NCBI RefSeq assembly: GCF_016428645.1
Contig: NZ_JAELXW010000035.1
Span: 1-64,000 of the forward strand
Reading direction: 5' to 3'
Length of the DNA stretch: 64,000 nt
Source: Glycomyces salinus
Lineage (GTDB): Bacteria > Actinomycetota > Actinomycetes > Mycobacteriales > Micromonosporaceae
Shown here piece by piece: positions 52,848-60,664 of the stretch; position 1 is the stretch's first letter; each line of letters opens with the position of its first letter. Made by a program: the position numbers and the translations under genes. The notes beneath the pieces are model-generated. The model was given only the letters and a program-made list of their open reading frames with translations. It was not told the DNA's origin and searched no databases.

Positions 52848-54425
52848 TCAGCAGTCGAATTCGAAGCTCACTGCCGGTCCGGAGGCGATGAATCCGAAGA
52901 CCTCGCGGCTCTGGCCCGCCTCTATTCGGCCGTTCCAGCCCGCGTCCGAGGCGTTCACAGTCGAACCCGACTGCGACCACTCCGCATTCCACAAGCTGCT
53001 GATCTGCTGGCTTCCCGGCCAGTCCCAGCTCACGTCCCAGCCGTCGATGGCCTGGCTGCCCGCGGTCAGCGTGACGCTCCCCTGCCAGCCCGAGCCCCAG
53101 TCGTTGGCCACGTCGACTCGGCCCCGGCACTCGCCGCTGCCGTCATCGTCGCCGTTCTGGTCGGTCACGAAGGTGGTGATGCTCTGTCCGGGCAGGGTGG
53201 CGGTGAACGAGCCGTCGGCGAGGTCGATCGGGGCCTGGGGTTGGAGGTTCTGGTTCGCGTCGGTCAGCCAGGGGCGCACGATGGAGGCGGTGGAGTCCTG
53301 GATGGTGAACGGCAGGTTCGCCGACGAGGACCCCTTGTTGACCGCGACGATGGTGATCGCGGTGTCCTCACCCTGGTAGGCCGAGGTGTAGACGTTCGAC
53401 AGCGGGTTGGCGGTCGCGGCGATTCGGACGGCTCCGGGGCGGATGAACTTGGAGAAGTGGGCCATGTTCGCTCCGCGCTTGCTGATCTGCCCGTCCTCGC
53501 GCATCGGGCCGTAGTAGCGGCGGATGTACCACCACACATAAGCCTGGAACTGGCCGTCGACCAGCGCGCGGTGGAGGTGCTCGCCCACATCGAGCGCCTG
53601 GGGCCACAGGTCGGCGTCGTCGCTTGAGTTGGGGTGGTAGACCTCGGTCATCCACAGCTCTTTGCCGCCGCCGTTCTGCTCGAACAGCGGGTAGTCGAAG
53701 TCGGAGAACTGGGTGCCGTAGAGGTGGGCCCCGAGGATGTCGAGGTTGGCCAGCGCGGCCGGGTCGTTGAGTATCGGGTCGGAGATGTTCTTGCGGTACT
53801 GGAACGATTCGGGTGCGATGACCCTGGTGTTGATCGATCCGGCGTTCTCGCGCATGAACCGGAGCATCTCCTCGGGCGTCCACCACGTCCAGTCGTGCGC
53901 GTAGTCGGGCTCGTTCTGCACCGAGATGCCGTACAGGTTGACCGCGTTGTCGGCCATGTGGTCGGTGAAGTCGTTGAGGTGCCGGGCGTAGGCGTCGTAC
54001 TGGTCGTACCGGAGCCGCCGGTCGCCGCCGACGGTTTCGACCATGCCGTCGGGGGGATTCCACGGCGAGGCGATGACCTTGGCGCCCAGCTCTCCGGCTC
54101 GCTGGGCCGTGGCCACCTCGCCGCTCCAGCGGGAGGGGTCCTCGTGGACGGGCAGGCGCAGGATCGAGAAGCCCAGTTGGCCGTCGTCGTTGCCGAAGGC
54201 GGTCTCGCGTTGGGCGGCGGTGAGGTCGCCGATCCAGACGGTGTGGTTCATGCCCCCGAAGCCCTGGATCGTCTGCCGCCGCGCTCCCGGATCGACGACC
54301 ACACCCGACTGCGCCGACGCCGGCGCGGCGACCGCGATGGCGGGCAGCGCGCTCAGTGCCAGGAAGGACCGCCGACTGAGCGCCCCTCTGCCGGTCGCCT
54401 TGGGCTCGTTCCGTTGTGGCGTCAT
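52848..54425 (-). CDS. secreted GH30 glucuronoxylanase with C-terminal CBM2
   Basis: The 525-residue protein has a Tat signal (LSRRSFLALSALPAIAVAAP, cleavage near ASAQ). The GH30 (beta/alpha)8 plus side beta domain (about 40-415) includes TIQGFGGMNH. The acid/base Glu172 is in SVQNEPDY and the nucleophile Glu261 in WMTEVYHP. The segment VWWYIRRYYGP fits the subfamily that recognises methylglucuronic acid on xylan. A linker (GDDDGSGE) leads to a CBM2 (about 430-525) with terminal Cys pair and surface Trp (WGSGWQG, WSQSG, AGWNG). It cuts glucuronoxylan outside the cell. Start 54425 is supported by GGAAGGG, and the signal peptide argues against the longer form. Confidence 0.92.
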   Translation of the reverse strand: MTPQRNEPKATGRGALSRRSFLALSALPAIAVAAPASAQSGVVVDPGARRQTIQGFGGMNHTVWIGDLTAAQRETAFGNDDGQLGFSILRLPVHEDPSRWSGEVATAQRAGELGAKVIASPWNPPDGMVETVGGDRRLRYDQYDAYARHLNDFTDHMADNAVNLYGISVQNEPDYAHDWTWWTPEEMLRFMRENAGSINTRVIAPESFQYRKNISDPILNDPAALANLDILGAHLYGTQFSDFDYPLFEQNGGGKELWMTEVYHPNSSDDADLWPQALDVGEHLHRALVDGQFQAYVWWYIRRYYGPMREDGQISKRGANMAHFSKFIRPGAVRIAATANPLSNVYTSAYQGEDTAITIVAVNKGSSSANLPFTIQDSTASIVRPWLTDANQNLQPQAPIDLADGSFTATLPGQSITTFVTDQNGDDDGSGECRGRVDVANDWGSGWQGSVTLTAGSQAIDGWDVSWDWPGSQQISSLWNAEWSQSGSTVNASDAGWNGRIEAGQSREVFGFIASGPAVSFEFDC

Positions 54426-54538
54426 GGTCTCGCTTGCCCTTCCTGTCGAGTGCCGGTCGTACAGGGATCGGAACGCCCGAAAACGCTGCGTGACGTTCAG
54501 GAGCTCTCCGGTGGATTCACGAAAGTCAGTCAACGGGA

Positions 54539-54567
54539 ACTATAGACATCTATCAATACATAGTCAA
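54539..54567 (-). promoter_or_regulatory. consensus promoter of the GH30 xylanase gene with overlapping inverted repeats
   Basis: On the minus strand, -35 TTGACT (54567-54562), a 17-base spacer and -10 TATAGT (54544-54539) form a near-ideal housekeeping promoter, about 115 bases upstream of the ATG. The spacer holds ATAGA-CA-TCTAT (54542-54553) and CTAT-N6-ATAG (54550-54563), likely operator half-sites. The AT-richness is striking in this genome. Confidence 0.7.
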
Positions 54568-54597
54568 CTTTTCGATACGCTGAGCCGACTCGTGGAT

Positions 54598-54633
54598 CCG
54601 CCCCCTGCCCTCGGTTTTCAGGGCAGAGGGCGG
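54598..54633. other. hairpin in the gap between the GH30 and regX3 genes
   Basis: A 14-bp stem with one mismatch (54598-54611 with 54620-54633) around GGTTTTC. It could end regX3 transcription, though it is about 215 bases from that stop. The rest of the gap to 54847 shows no gene or clear signal. Confidence 0.4.
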
Positions 54634-54847
54634 GCATCGATCGGTGGTGCCTTTGGCCGTGTTCGCGGACGGCCGAGCGGCGGTCGACCCGGTCGGCTGC
54701 GGCTTGAGGCGGTCGGTCCGGGCTCGCCTCGGGGCGTGCCACGGTCTCAGGGGCGGCGGGAGTTCAGGCCGCCGTGGGCGCGCTGAGGTCAGTGGTCGTG
54801 AGGGCCGTTCGTTGCCGTATGCGTCATGCGGGCGGCTTGGCCTCGCC

Positions 54848-55534
54848 TCAGGCGTGCGGGTCGAATTTGTATCCCAGGCCGCGGACGGTGACCAGGTGGC
54901 GCGGCTTGCCCGGCTCCGGCTCGATCTTGGAGCGCAGCCGCTTGACGTGGACGTCGAGGGTCTTGGTGTCGCCGACGTAGTTGGCCCCCCAGACCCGGTC
55001 GATGAGCTGGCCGCGGGTCAGCACGCGCCCGGCGTTGCGCAGGAGCATCTCGAGCAGCTCGAACTCTTTGAGCGGGAGCTGGACGTCGCCGCCGCCGACG
55101 GTCACGGTGTGCCGGTCGACGTCCATGCGCACCGGGCCGGCCTCCAGCACGGTGACGATCGGGTCGTCGGGCTCGGCCGAGCGGCGCAGGACCGCGCGGA
55201 TGCGGGCCACGAGCTCGCGCGAGGAGTAGGGCTTGGTGATGTAGTCGTCGGCCCCCAGTTCGAGGCCCACCACCTTGTCGACCTCGGAGTCGCGGGCGGT
55301 CACCATGATGATCGGGACGCCTGAGTTGGCCCGCAGCTCCCGGCAGACCTCGGTCCCGGACTTCTCGGGCAGCATGAGGTCGAGCAGGACCACGTCGGCT
55401 CCGGCGCGCTCGTACTCCTTGAGAGCGGCGTTGCCGTCGGCGGCGACGGCCACTTCGAACCCTTCCTTGCGGAGCATGTAGGACAGGGCGTCGGAGAACG
55501 ACTCCTCGTCTTCAACTACGAGAACGCGGGTCAC
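54848..55534 (-). CDS. regX3: OmpR-family response regulator RegX3
   Basis: The 228-residue protein has a receiver domain (1-118) with the acidic pocket VVEDEES, phospho-acceptor Asp52 in VLLDLMLPEKSG and Lys in YITKPYS. A winged-helix DNA-binding domain (about 130-226) follows, with GRVLTRGQLIDRVWG and TLDVHVKRLRSKIE. Nearly every block matches mycobacterial RegX3, the phosphate-starvation regulator. It lies 13 bases after the sensor kinase gene, in the same order as in mycobacteria. It should activate phosphate-scavenging genes when phosphorylated by SenX3. Confidence 0.93.
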   Translation of the reverse strand: MTRVLVVEDEESFSDALSYMLRKEGFEVAVAADGNAALKEYERAGADVVLLDLMLPEKSGTEVCRELRANSGVPIIMVTARDSEVDKVVGLELGADDYITKPYSSRELVARIRAVLRRSAEPDDPIVTVLEAGPVRMDVDRHTVTVGGGDVQLPLKEFELLEMLLRNAGRVLTRGQLIDRVWGANYVGDTKTLDVHVKRLRSKIEPEPGKPRHLVTVRGLGYKFDPHA

Positions 55535-55547
55535 GGATCAACCTTCC

Positions 55548-56786
55548 CTAGCACACGGCGTCTTCGGCTGCCTCGATTTCATCCGAGCCCGGTGCCCTGG
55601 TGTCGGACGGAATGGAACGAGCAGGCAACATCAAGGTAAACACTGATCCAGATTCGGGCATACTAGTCACTTCTACGCGTCCGCCATGATTCACCGCGAC
55701 ATGTTTGACGATAGCCAATCCCAGGCCGGTCCCGCCGGTGGCCCGGGAACGGGCCGCGTCCACCCGGTAGAACCGCTCGAAGATTCGGTCCAGTTCCTCT
55801 GGGGGGATACCGATCCCCTCGTCTCGGACGCCGATGCAGACCGTCAGCGAGCGGGCCACCGGGCCGTTCGGTTTGCACACGGAAGTGGACACCTCGACGG
55901 TCGTGTCCTCAGGTGAATACGCGATGGCGTTGCCGACGAGGTTCTTGACGGCGGTCACGAGTTGGGACTCGGTGCCGAGCACCTCCAGGCCCGTCACGCC
56001 GGTGGACTTGAGCACGATGCCGTGCTCCTCGGCGGCGATGCGGGTCTGGTCGAACGCCTCGGCGACGATCCGGTCGACCGAGACCGGCTCGGGGTCGGGC
56101 AGTTTCTCGGCCCCTTGAAGCCGGGAGAGCTCCAGCAGGTCGGTGACCAGGTGGTTCATGCGCGCCGACTCGTCCTGGATGCGGTCGGCGAAGCGGGCGG
56201 AGGCGTCCGGGTCCTCGGCGGCGTCCTTGAGGGCCTCGGCCAGGATCTGCATCGCCCCGACCGGGGTCTTGAGCTCGTGGCTGATATTGGCCACGAAGTC
56301 GCGCCTGACCCGTTCGACGCGGTGCAGCTCGGAGATGTCCTGGAGTTCGACCACGGCCACGCCCTCGGGCAGGGGGGTGATGCGGGCCCGGACGGCGGTC
56401 GGCTCGCCTACGGCCGGGCTCGGGACCTCCAGTTCGGCGTCGCGGAAGCGGCCCGAGCGGCGGGCCTGCGCCAGCAGGGCGCGCAGGGTCAGCGAGGTGA
56501 TCTCGGTGTCGTCGACCAGGCCGAGCGCACGCGAGGCGGCGTTGGAGTACAGGACCCGGTTGGCGTCGTCGACCAGGCACACGCCGGTGCGCAGCAGGTC
56601 GATCGCGGCCGCCCAGGGGCGGCGGTCCGGGGCCAGCGGAGTGGGGCGGGCGGGGTCGCGGCGGCCTCGGGCGAGCGCGAACGCGGCGGAGGCGCCGAAC
56701 GCGGCGCCCGCGGCGATCCCCGCGAGCGCGCGGCCGGCGGCGAGCGCCAGCCTCGGGCGGACGGAAGCGGTGTCTTTCTTCGGCAC
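55548..56786 (-). CDS. senX3: sensor histidine kinase SenX3-like
   Basis: The 412-residue kinase has an N-terminal hydrophobic stretch of about 28 residues (11-39), then a PAS-like domain (about 60-150, LLRTGVCLVDDANRVLYSN). The HisKA dimerisation domain has His170 in FVANISHELKTPVG. An HATPase_c domain follows with NLVGNAIAYSPE, VRDEGIGIPPEEL and GTGLGLAIVKHV. Mycobacterial SenX3 has two helices; here I see only one clear one. The start is taken as GTG 56786 because the upstream in-frame sequence is encoded by intergenic 32-bp repeats; GGAG is only two bases away, so the start is uncertain. Confidence 0.9.
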   Translation of the reverse strand: MPKKDTASVRPRLALAAGRALAGIAAGAAFGASAAFALARGRRDPARPTPLAPDRRPWAAAIDLLRTGVCLVDDANRVLYSNAASRALGLVDDTEITSLTLRALLAQARRSGRFRDAELEVPSPAVGEPTAVRARITPLPEGVAVVELQDISELHRVERVRRDFVANISHELKTPVGAMQILAEALKDAAEDPDASARFADRIQDESARMNHLVTDLLELSRLQGAEKLPDPEPVSVDRIVAEAFDQTRIAAEEHGIVLKSTGVTGLEVLGTESQLVTAVKNLVGNAIAYSPEDTTVEVSTSVCKPNGPVARSLTVCIGVRDEGIGIPPEELDRIFERFYRVDAARSRATGGTGLGLAIVKHVAVNHGGRVEVTSMPESGSVFTLMLPARSIPSDTRAPGSDEIEAAEDAVC

Positions 56787-56837
56787 GTCTCCAGCGTAAG
56801 CGCGGAATGACCCGCCGTCGAGCGGAGAGGCAATCCG

Positions 56838-56950
56838 GCGAAGCTTGCGAGCCGGACATGAGCACGGGGGCGAAGCTTGCGAGCCGGACATGAGCACAGC
56901 GGCGAAGCTTGCGAGCCGGACATGAGCACGGCGGCGAAGCTTGCGAGCCG
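56838..56950. repeat. 32-bp tandem repeat between gpm and senX3
   Basis: Units begin at 56838, 56870, 56902 and 56934, each starting GCGAAGCTTGCGAGCCGGAC. Three are full length and the fourth is cut after 17 bases. They are almost identical, with no spacers between units. They lie upstream of senX3 on the side facing gpm. Confidence 0.9.
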
Positions 56951-56962
56951 CGGAACGGCCCG

Positions 56963-57002
56963 GTCCCGCCGCCCCCGGTCGTGCTTCGAGGGCGGCGGGG
57001 AC
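56963..57002 (-). terminator. terminator after phosphoglycerate mutase
   Basis: GTCCCGCCGCCC (56963-56974) pairs with 56990-57002 with one bulged base, immediately past the gpm stop on the minus strand. Confidence 0.7.
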
Positions 57003-57005
57003 GTC

Positions 57006-57758
57006 TTACTTCTTGCCCTGGGCGGCCACGGCCGCGGCGGCCTCGGCGGCGGCCTCGGGGTCGAGGTACTGCCCGCCGGGGACGGTCGGCTTGAGCGTCT
57101 CGGCGTCCAGCTCGTAGCGCAGCGGCATGCCGGTGGGGATGTTCAGGCCGGTGATCGCCTCGTCGGAGATCCCGTCGAGGTGCTTGACCAGGGCTCGCAG
57201 CGAGTTGCCGTGGGCGGCGACGATGACGGACTTCCCGGCCTTGAGGTCGGGGACGATGCCGTCGTACCAGTAGGGGAGCATCCGCTCCAGGACGTCCTTG
57301 AGGCACTCGGTGGCCGGGCGGATCTCGGGGGCCAGGTCGGCGTAGCGCGGGTCGGCCTCCTGGGAGTACTCGGAGCCGGGCTCGATCGCCGGCGGCGGCG
57401 TGTCGTAGGAGCGGCGCCAGGTCATGAACTGCTCCTCGCCGAACTCGGCGAGGGTCTCGGCCTTGTCCTTGCCTTGGAGGGCGCCGTAGTGGCGCTCGTT
57501 GAGGCGCCAGGAGCGCTTGACGGGGATCCAGGAGCGCTCGGCCTCGGACAGGGCGATCTCGGCGGTGTTGATGGCGCGGCGCAGCAGGGAGGTGTGGACG
57601 ACGTCGGGCAGCAGCCCGGCCTCGGCCAGCAGGCGCCCGCCGCGGACGGCCTCTTCCTCGCCGGTGGCCGACAGTTTGACGTCGACCCAGCCGGTGAACA
57701 GGTTCTTGGCGTTCCATTCGCTTTCGCCGTGGCGAAGCAGCACGAGAGTAGCGGTCAT
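57006..57758 (-). CDS. gpmA: 2,3-bisphosphoglycerate-dependent phosphoglycerate mutase
   Basis: The 250-residue enzyme interconverts 3- and 2-phosphoglycerate in glycolysis. The catalytic His lies in [12 protein letters not shown] near the start. Further signatures are [38 protein letters not shown] and [17 protein letters not shown] (second His). An Ala-rich tail ([15 protein letters not shown]) replaces the usual end. The start is ATG 57758; a longer in-frame start adds residues outside the family. The order next to senX3/regX3 and mshA is conserved across actinobacteria. Confidence 0.95.
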   Translation of the reverse strand: MTATLVLLRHGESEWNAKNLFTGWVDVKLSATGEEEAVRGGRLLAEAGLLPDVVHTSLLRRAINTAEIALSEAERSWIPVKRSWRLNERHYGALQGKDKAETLAEFGEEQFMTWRRSYDTPPPAIEPGSEYSQEADPRYADLAPEIRPATECLKDVLERMLPYWYDGIVPDLKAGKSVIVAAHGNSLRALVKHLDGISDEAITGLNIPTGMPLRYELDAETLKPTVPGGQYLDPEAAAEAAAAVAAQGKK

Positions 57759-57858
57759 GCCCCCTATCCTGCCGCGCCCCGGATCCTGTCGCACTCCGGT
57801 CGACCGGGTGATGTGGCCGAGGTCGCCTTCACGGCCGTCTCGATTCCGGGGCCGCCGG

Positions 57859-58335
57859 TCACCGCTCGGGTCTGAGGTGCTCGAAGGCGGACAGGTTCCG
57901 GGTGGACTCGCCTCGGTCCAGGCGCCAGCGCCATTCTTCTCGGATCGAGGTGGCGAAGCCGAGTTCGAGGATCGCGTTGAAGGCGTCGTCGGCCGCCTCC
58001 AGGACCGCGCCGAGGACCCGGTCGAGTTCGGCGGCGTTGATCGAGGCGTGCGGCAGCCGCCCCACCAGGTGGATGTCGCCGGCGTCGTCGATCGCGAACG
58101 TGACCGCGTACAGGCGGCCGTTGCGCCGCAGCAGCTCGGCCCAGACGGCCTCGGCGTTCTCCTCGGGGCGGCGGGCGACGAACGCCTCGACCCGCAGCGC
58201 GTGGTCCTCGACGATCAGCGAGCACGGTGTGGACAGCTTGCGTTCGCCGGGCAGCGACAGCGTCACCGACCTGGCGTCGGCGGTGGCGAAGGCCACGCCG
58301 AGCTCGTCGAGTGCGGCGGTGAGTTCATCGATCAC
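57859..58335 (-). CDS. YbjN-domain protein of unknown function
   Basis: The 158-residue soluble protein has the YbjN/T3SS-chaperone-like fold: [45 protein letters not shown] and a helical C-terminal half with [17 protein letters not shown]. It corresponds in position to Rv0487, which lies between mshA and gpm1 in mycobacteria. Its 26-base gap to mshA suggests cotranscription. No enzymatic motif is present; roles proposed for the family are as chaperone-like or stress proteins. Start ATG 58335. Confidence 0.85.
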   Translation of the reverse strand: MIDELTAALDELGVAFATADARSVTLSLPGERKLSTPCSLIVEDHALRVEAFVARRPEENAEAVWAELLRRNGRLYAVTFAIDDAGDIHLVGRLPHASINAAELDRVLGAVLEAADDAFNAILELGFATSIREEWRWRLDRGESTRNLSAFEHLRPER

Positions 58336-58361
58336 CGCTCAAGGGTAAGGGCCGGACCGGC

Positions 58362-59666
58362 CTAGCGGACCGCGCGCGAGATGCGGCGCATCCGGGCATC
58401 GGCGGCGCGGAGGTAGGCGGCGCGGATGCCTGCGGCCGTGGCCTCCCACGAGAACGACCGGGCGTGGTCCCGGGCGCCGGCGGCGAGCCGGTCGCGCAGG
58501 TGCCGGTTGCCGAAGAGGGTGCGCAGCGCCGCGGCCCAGTCGTCGGCCGAGTGGGTGTCGACCAGCAGTCCCGAGCGGCCCTCGGCGACCGCCGTCGGCA
58601 GGCCGCCGACGCGGGCGGCCAGGACCGGGGTGCCGGCCGCCTGCGCCTCCAGGGCCACCAGGCCGAACGACTCGTTGTAGCTGGGGACGGCGACCGCGTC
58701 GGCGGCGCGGTAGACCTCGGCCAGCGCCTCGCCCGAGCGGGGGGCGCGCCACTGCACCTGGTCGGCCAGGCCCAGTTCGGCCGCGAGCTTGGGCAGCCAG
58801 TACAGGTCGGTGTTGGACGGGCCGCCGACGAACAGCGGCACGATGCGGCGCGCCAGTTCGGGGTCGGTGTGCCGCAGCCGGGCCAGGCCCCGCAGCAGCA
58901 CGTCGGGGGCCTTGGCCGGCTGGACGCGGCCGACGAAGGCCACCACCATCGACTCGGGCGGCAGGTGCAGGGACTCGCGGGCGGCCCTGCGGTCGCCGGG
59001 GGAGAAGGTGGCCAGGTCGACGCCGGGGTGGACGATGTCGACCCGTCCGGTGTCGGCCCGGTAGAAGTCGCGCAGCTCGGCGGCCTCGGCGGCGGTGTTG
59101 GCGATCAGGAGGTCGGCCTCGGAGGCGACCTGCTCCTCGCCGAACACGCGGGTGTAGGGCTCGGGCCGGTCGCCGTCGGCCAGGCGCGCGTTCTTGACCT
59201 TGGCGAGGGTGTGGAAGGTCTGGACCAGCGGCACGCCCCAGCGTTCGGAGGCGACCGAGGCGGCCTGGCCGGACAGCCAGTAGTGGGCGTGGATGAGGTC
59301 GTAGTGCCCGGCGGGGTTGTGGGCCTCGGCGCGCAGCAGCCCTCCGGTGAAGGCGCACAGCTGGCCGGGCAGATCGTTCTTGGACAGGCCCTCGAAGGGG
59401 CCGGCCGGGACGTGGTGGACGAGCACGCCGGGGGCGGCCTCGGCGGTGGGAGGCTCCTCGGAGCTGGTGGCGCGGGTGAAGATCTCGACCTCGATGCCGC
59501 CGCGGGCCAGCTCGCGGGCGGTGTTGAGGACGTAGACGTTCATGCCTCCGGCGTCTCCGGTCCCCGGTTGGGCGAGCGGGGAGGTGTGGACCGATACCAT
59601 CGCGACCCGCCTGATGCCGCGGGGGCGGCATCGGGCGCGGAATGCCGGACTGCGCCGATTCTTCAC
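58362..59666 (-). CDS. mshA: D-inositol-3-phosphate glycosyltransferase (mycothiol synthesis)
   Basis: The 434-residue GT4 enzyme transfers GlcNAc from UDP-GlcNAc to 1L-myo-inositol-1-phosphate, the first step of mycothiol. MshA hallmarks are [23 protein letters not shown] at the start (described by key residues HTSP and GGMNVYV, about 24-46), [24 protein letters not shown] and the C-terminal [21 protein letters not shown] with the E-x7-E pair. The start is GTG 59666 behind GAGAGGA. Its presence shows that the organism uses mycothiol as its main thiol. Confidence 0.95.
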   Translation of the reverse strand: MKNRRSPAFRARCRPRGIRRVAMVSVHTSPLAQPGTGDAGGMNVYVLNTARELARGGIEVEIFTRATSSEEPPTAEAAPGVLVHHVPAGPFEGLSKNDLPGQLCAFTGGLLRAEAHNPAGHYDLIHAHYWLSGQAASVASERWGVPLVQTFHTLAKVKNARLADGDRPEPYTRVFGEEQVASEADLLIANTAAEAAELRDFYRADTGRVDIVHPGVDLATFSPGDRRAARESLHLPPESMVVAFVGRVQPAKAPDVLLRGLARLRHTDPELARRIVPLFVGGPSNTDLYWLPKLAAELGLADQVQWRAPRSGEALAEVYRAADAVAVPSYNESFGLVALEAQAAGTPVLAARVGGLPTAVAEGRSGLLVDTHSADDWAAALRTLFGNRHLRDRLAAGARDHARSFSWEATAAGIRAAYLRAADARMRRISRAVR

Positions 59667-59898
59667 GTTATCGTCCTCTCGTGCGGTGTCGTCCTCTGAA
59701 CAACGCGCAAAACCCTCGCAATACTTCCGCCGCGAGTCGCGGTCGGCAACGCGGCCGCCTCACGAGTGACGAAATCCGCACGCCCCCGGGCGGGTGAGAA
59801 GCCAGAAATTCCTTCGCGACACGGGCCGGAATGGGCCTCAAATCAGGGCAAGTCGTCCATGATGGGGATACTTGTCATCACTAGGGGGGAGACACACC

Positions 59899-60570
59899 AT
59901 GAGCACTGCTACTGTGCCCGCAGTACGGCAACCCACCATGTCGCCGGCGCCCAAGCTCGGAAGCGCGCACTCGCTGCGCCGCCTGCCAGTCCAGGAGCGG
60001 AGCGCCGCCCGGGTCCGCCGTATGCTCGACGCCGCCGCAGACCTGATCGAGGAGGTCGGCTACGACCGGCTCTCGACGACCGCCATCGCCCAGCGTGCCG
60101 ATGTCGCCATAGGATCGGTCTACCAGTTCTTCGGCGACAAGCGGTCACTGGCAGAGGCGCTGAGCCAGCGCTACATCGACATGTACATCGAGCGGCTCAC
60201 CGCCCGCTTCGACGCCGAACCGCCCGCGGACTGGAACGCCGGGGTCGGGGCCGCGATCGAGGAGTACGTGCACATGTACCGCACCGCGCCCGGATTCCGC
60301 GTCCTGCACCTGGCCGACGCGATCGACCCCGGTCGCGGCGAGCGCATCGCCACCGGCGGCGACGCCATCGCCGCCCAGATCCTGTCCGGGGTCGAGCAGC
60401 GGTTCGGGATCAAACCCGACCGGAACCTCACCGAGGCGGTCACCGTCGCGGTCGAGACCGGGCAGGCCCTGGTCCGCCTCGCCTTCCGCCGCGATCCCGA
60501 CGGCGAGACCGCCGCGATCGCCGAGGCCGGGCGGGTCGTCGGCGACTACCTCGCGCGCCGCCTGTCGTAG
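59899..60570 (+). CDS. TetR-family transcriptional regulator
   Basis: The 223-residue protein has a helix-turn-helix domain (about 32-85) with RRMLDAAADLIEEVGYDRLSTTAIA, then ADVAIGSVYQFFGDKRSLAEAL. A helical ligand/dimer domain follows. An Ala/Pro-rich leader of about 30 residues precedes the domain. ATG 59899 follows a GGGGGGAGA stretch. It is cut off from the downstream MFS-tmk gene by a large hairpin, so the two may not be cotranscribed. Its target and ligand are unknown. Confidence 0.9.
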   Translation: MSTATVPAVRQPTMSPAPKLGSAHSLRRLPVQERSAARVRRMLDAAADLIEEVGYDRLSTTAIAQRADVAIGSVYQFFGDKRSLAEALSQRYIDMYIERLTARFDAEPPADWNAGVGAAIEEYVHMYRTAPGFRVLHLADAIDPGRGERIATGGDAIAAQILSGVEQRFGIKPDRNLTEAVTVAVETGQALVRLAFRRDPDGETAAIAEAGRVVGDYLARRLS

Positions 60571-60598
60571 AGGACTCACACCCGCTGCGCCGAGAGGC

Positions 60599-60646
60599 GG
60601 GACCGCACCGGGCCGACTAGTCTCGTAGTCGACCCGGTGCGGTCCC
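60599..60646 (+). other. 48-base hairpin just upstream of the MFS-tmk start
   Basis: A perfect 14-bp stem (60599-60612 with 60633-60646) continues after one mismatch for six more pairs around GTCTCG. It ends eight bases before the GAGGAG ribosome binding site of the next gene. It could be the tetR terminator, or an attenuator or mRNA-stability element if transcription crosses it. Confidence 0.65.
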
Positions 60647-60664
60647 GGAAACCAGAGGAGTGCC

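Noticed and set aside
56838-56950. Possible CRISPR array
   Set aside because: The 32-bp units abut directly with no unique spacers, and no cas genes are nearby.
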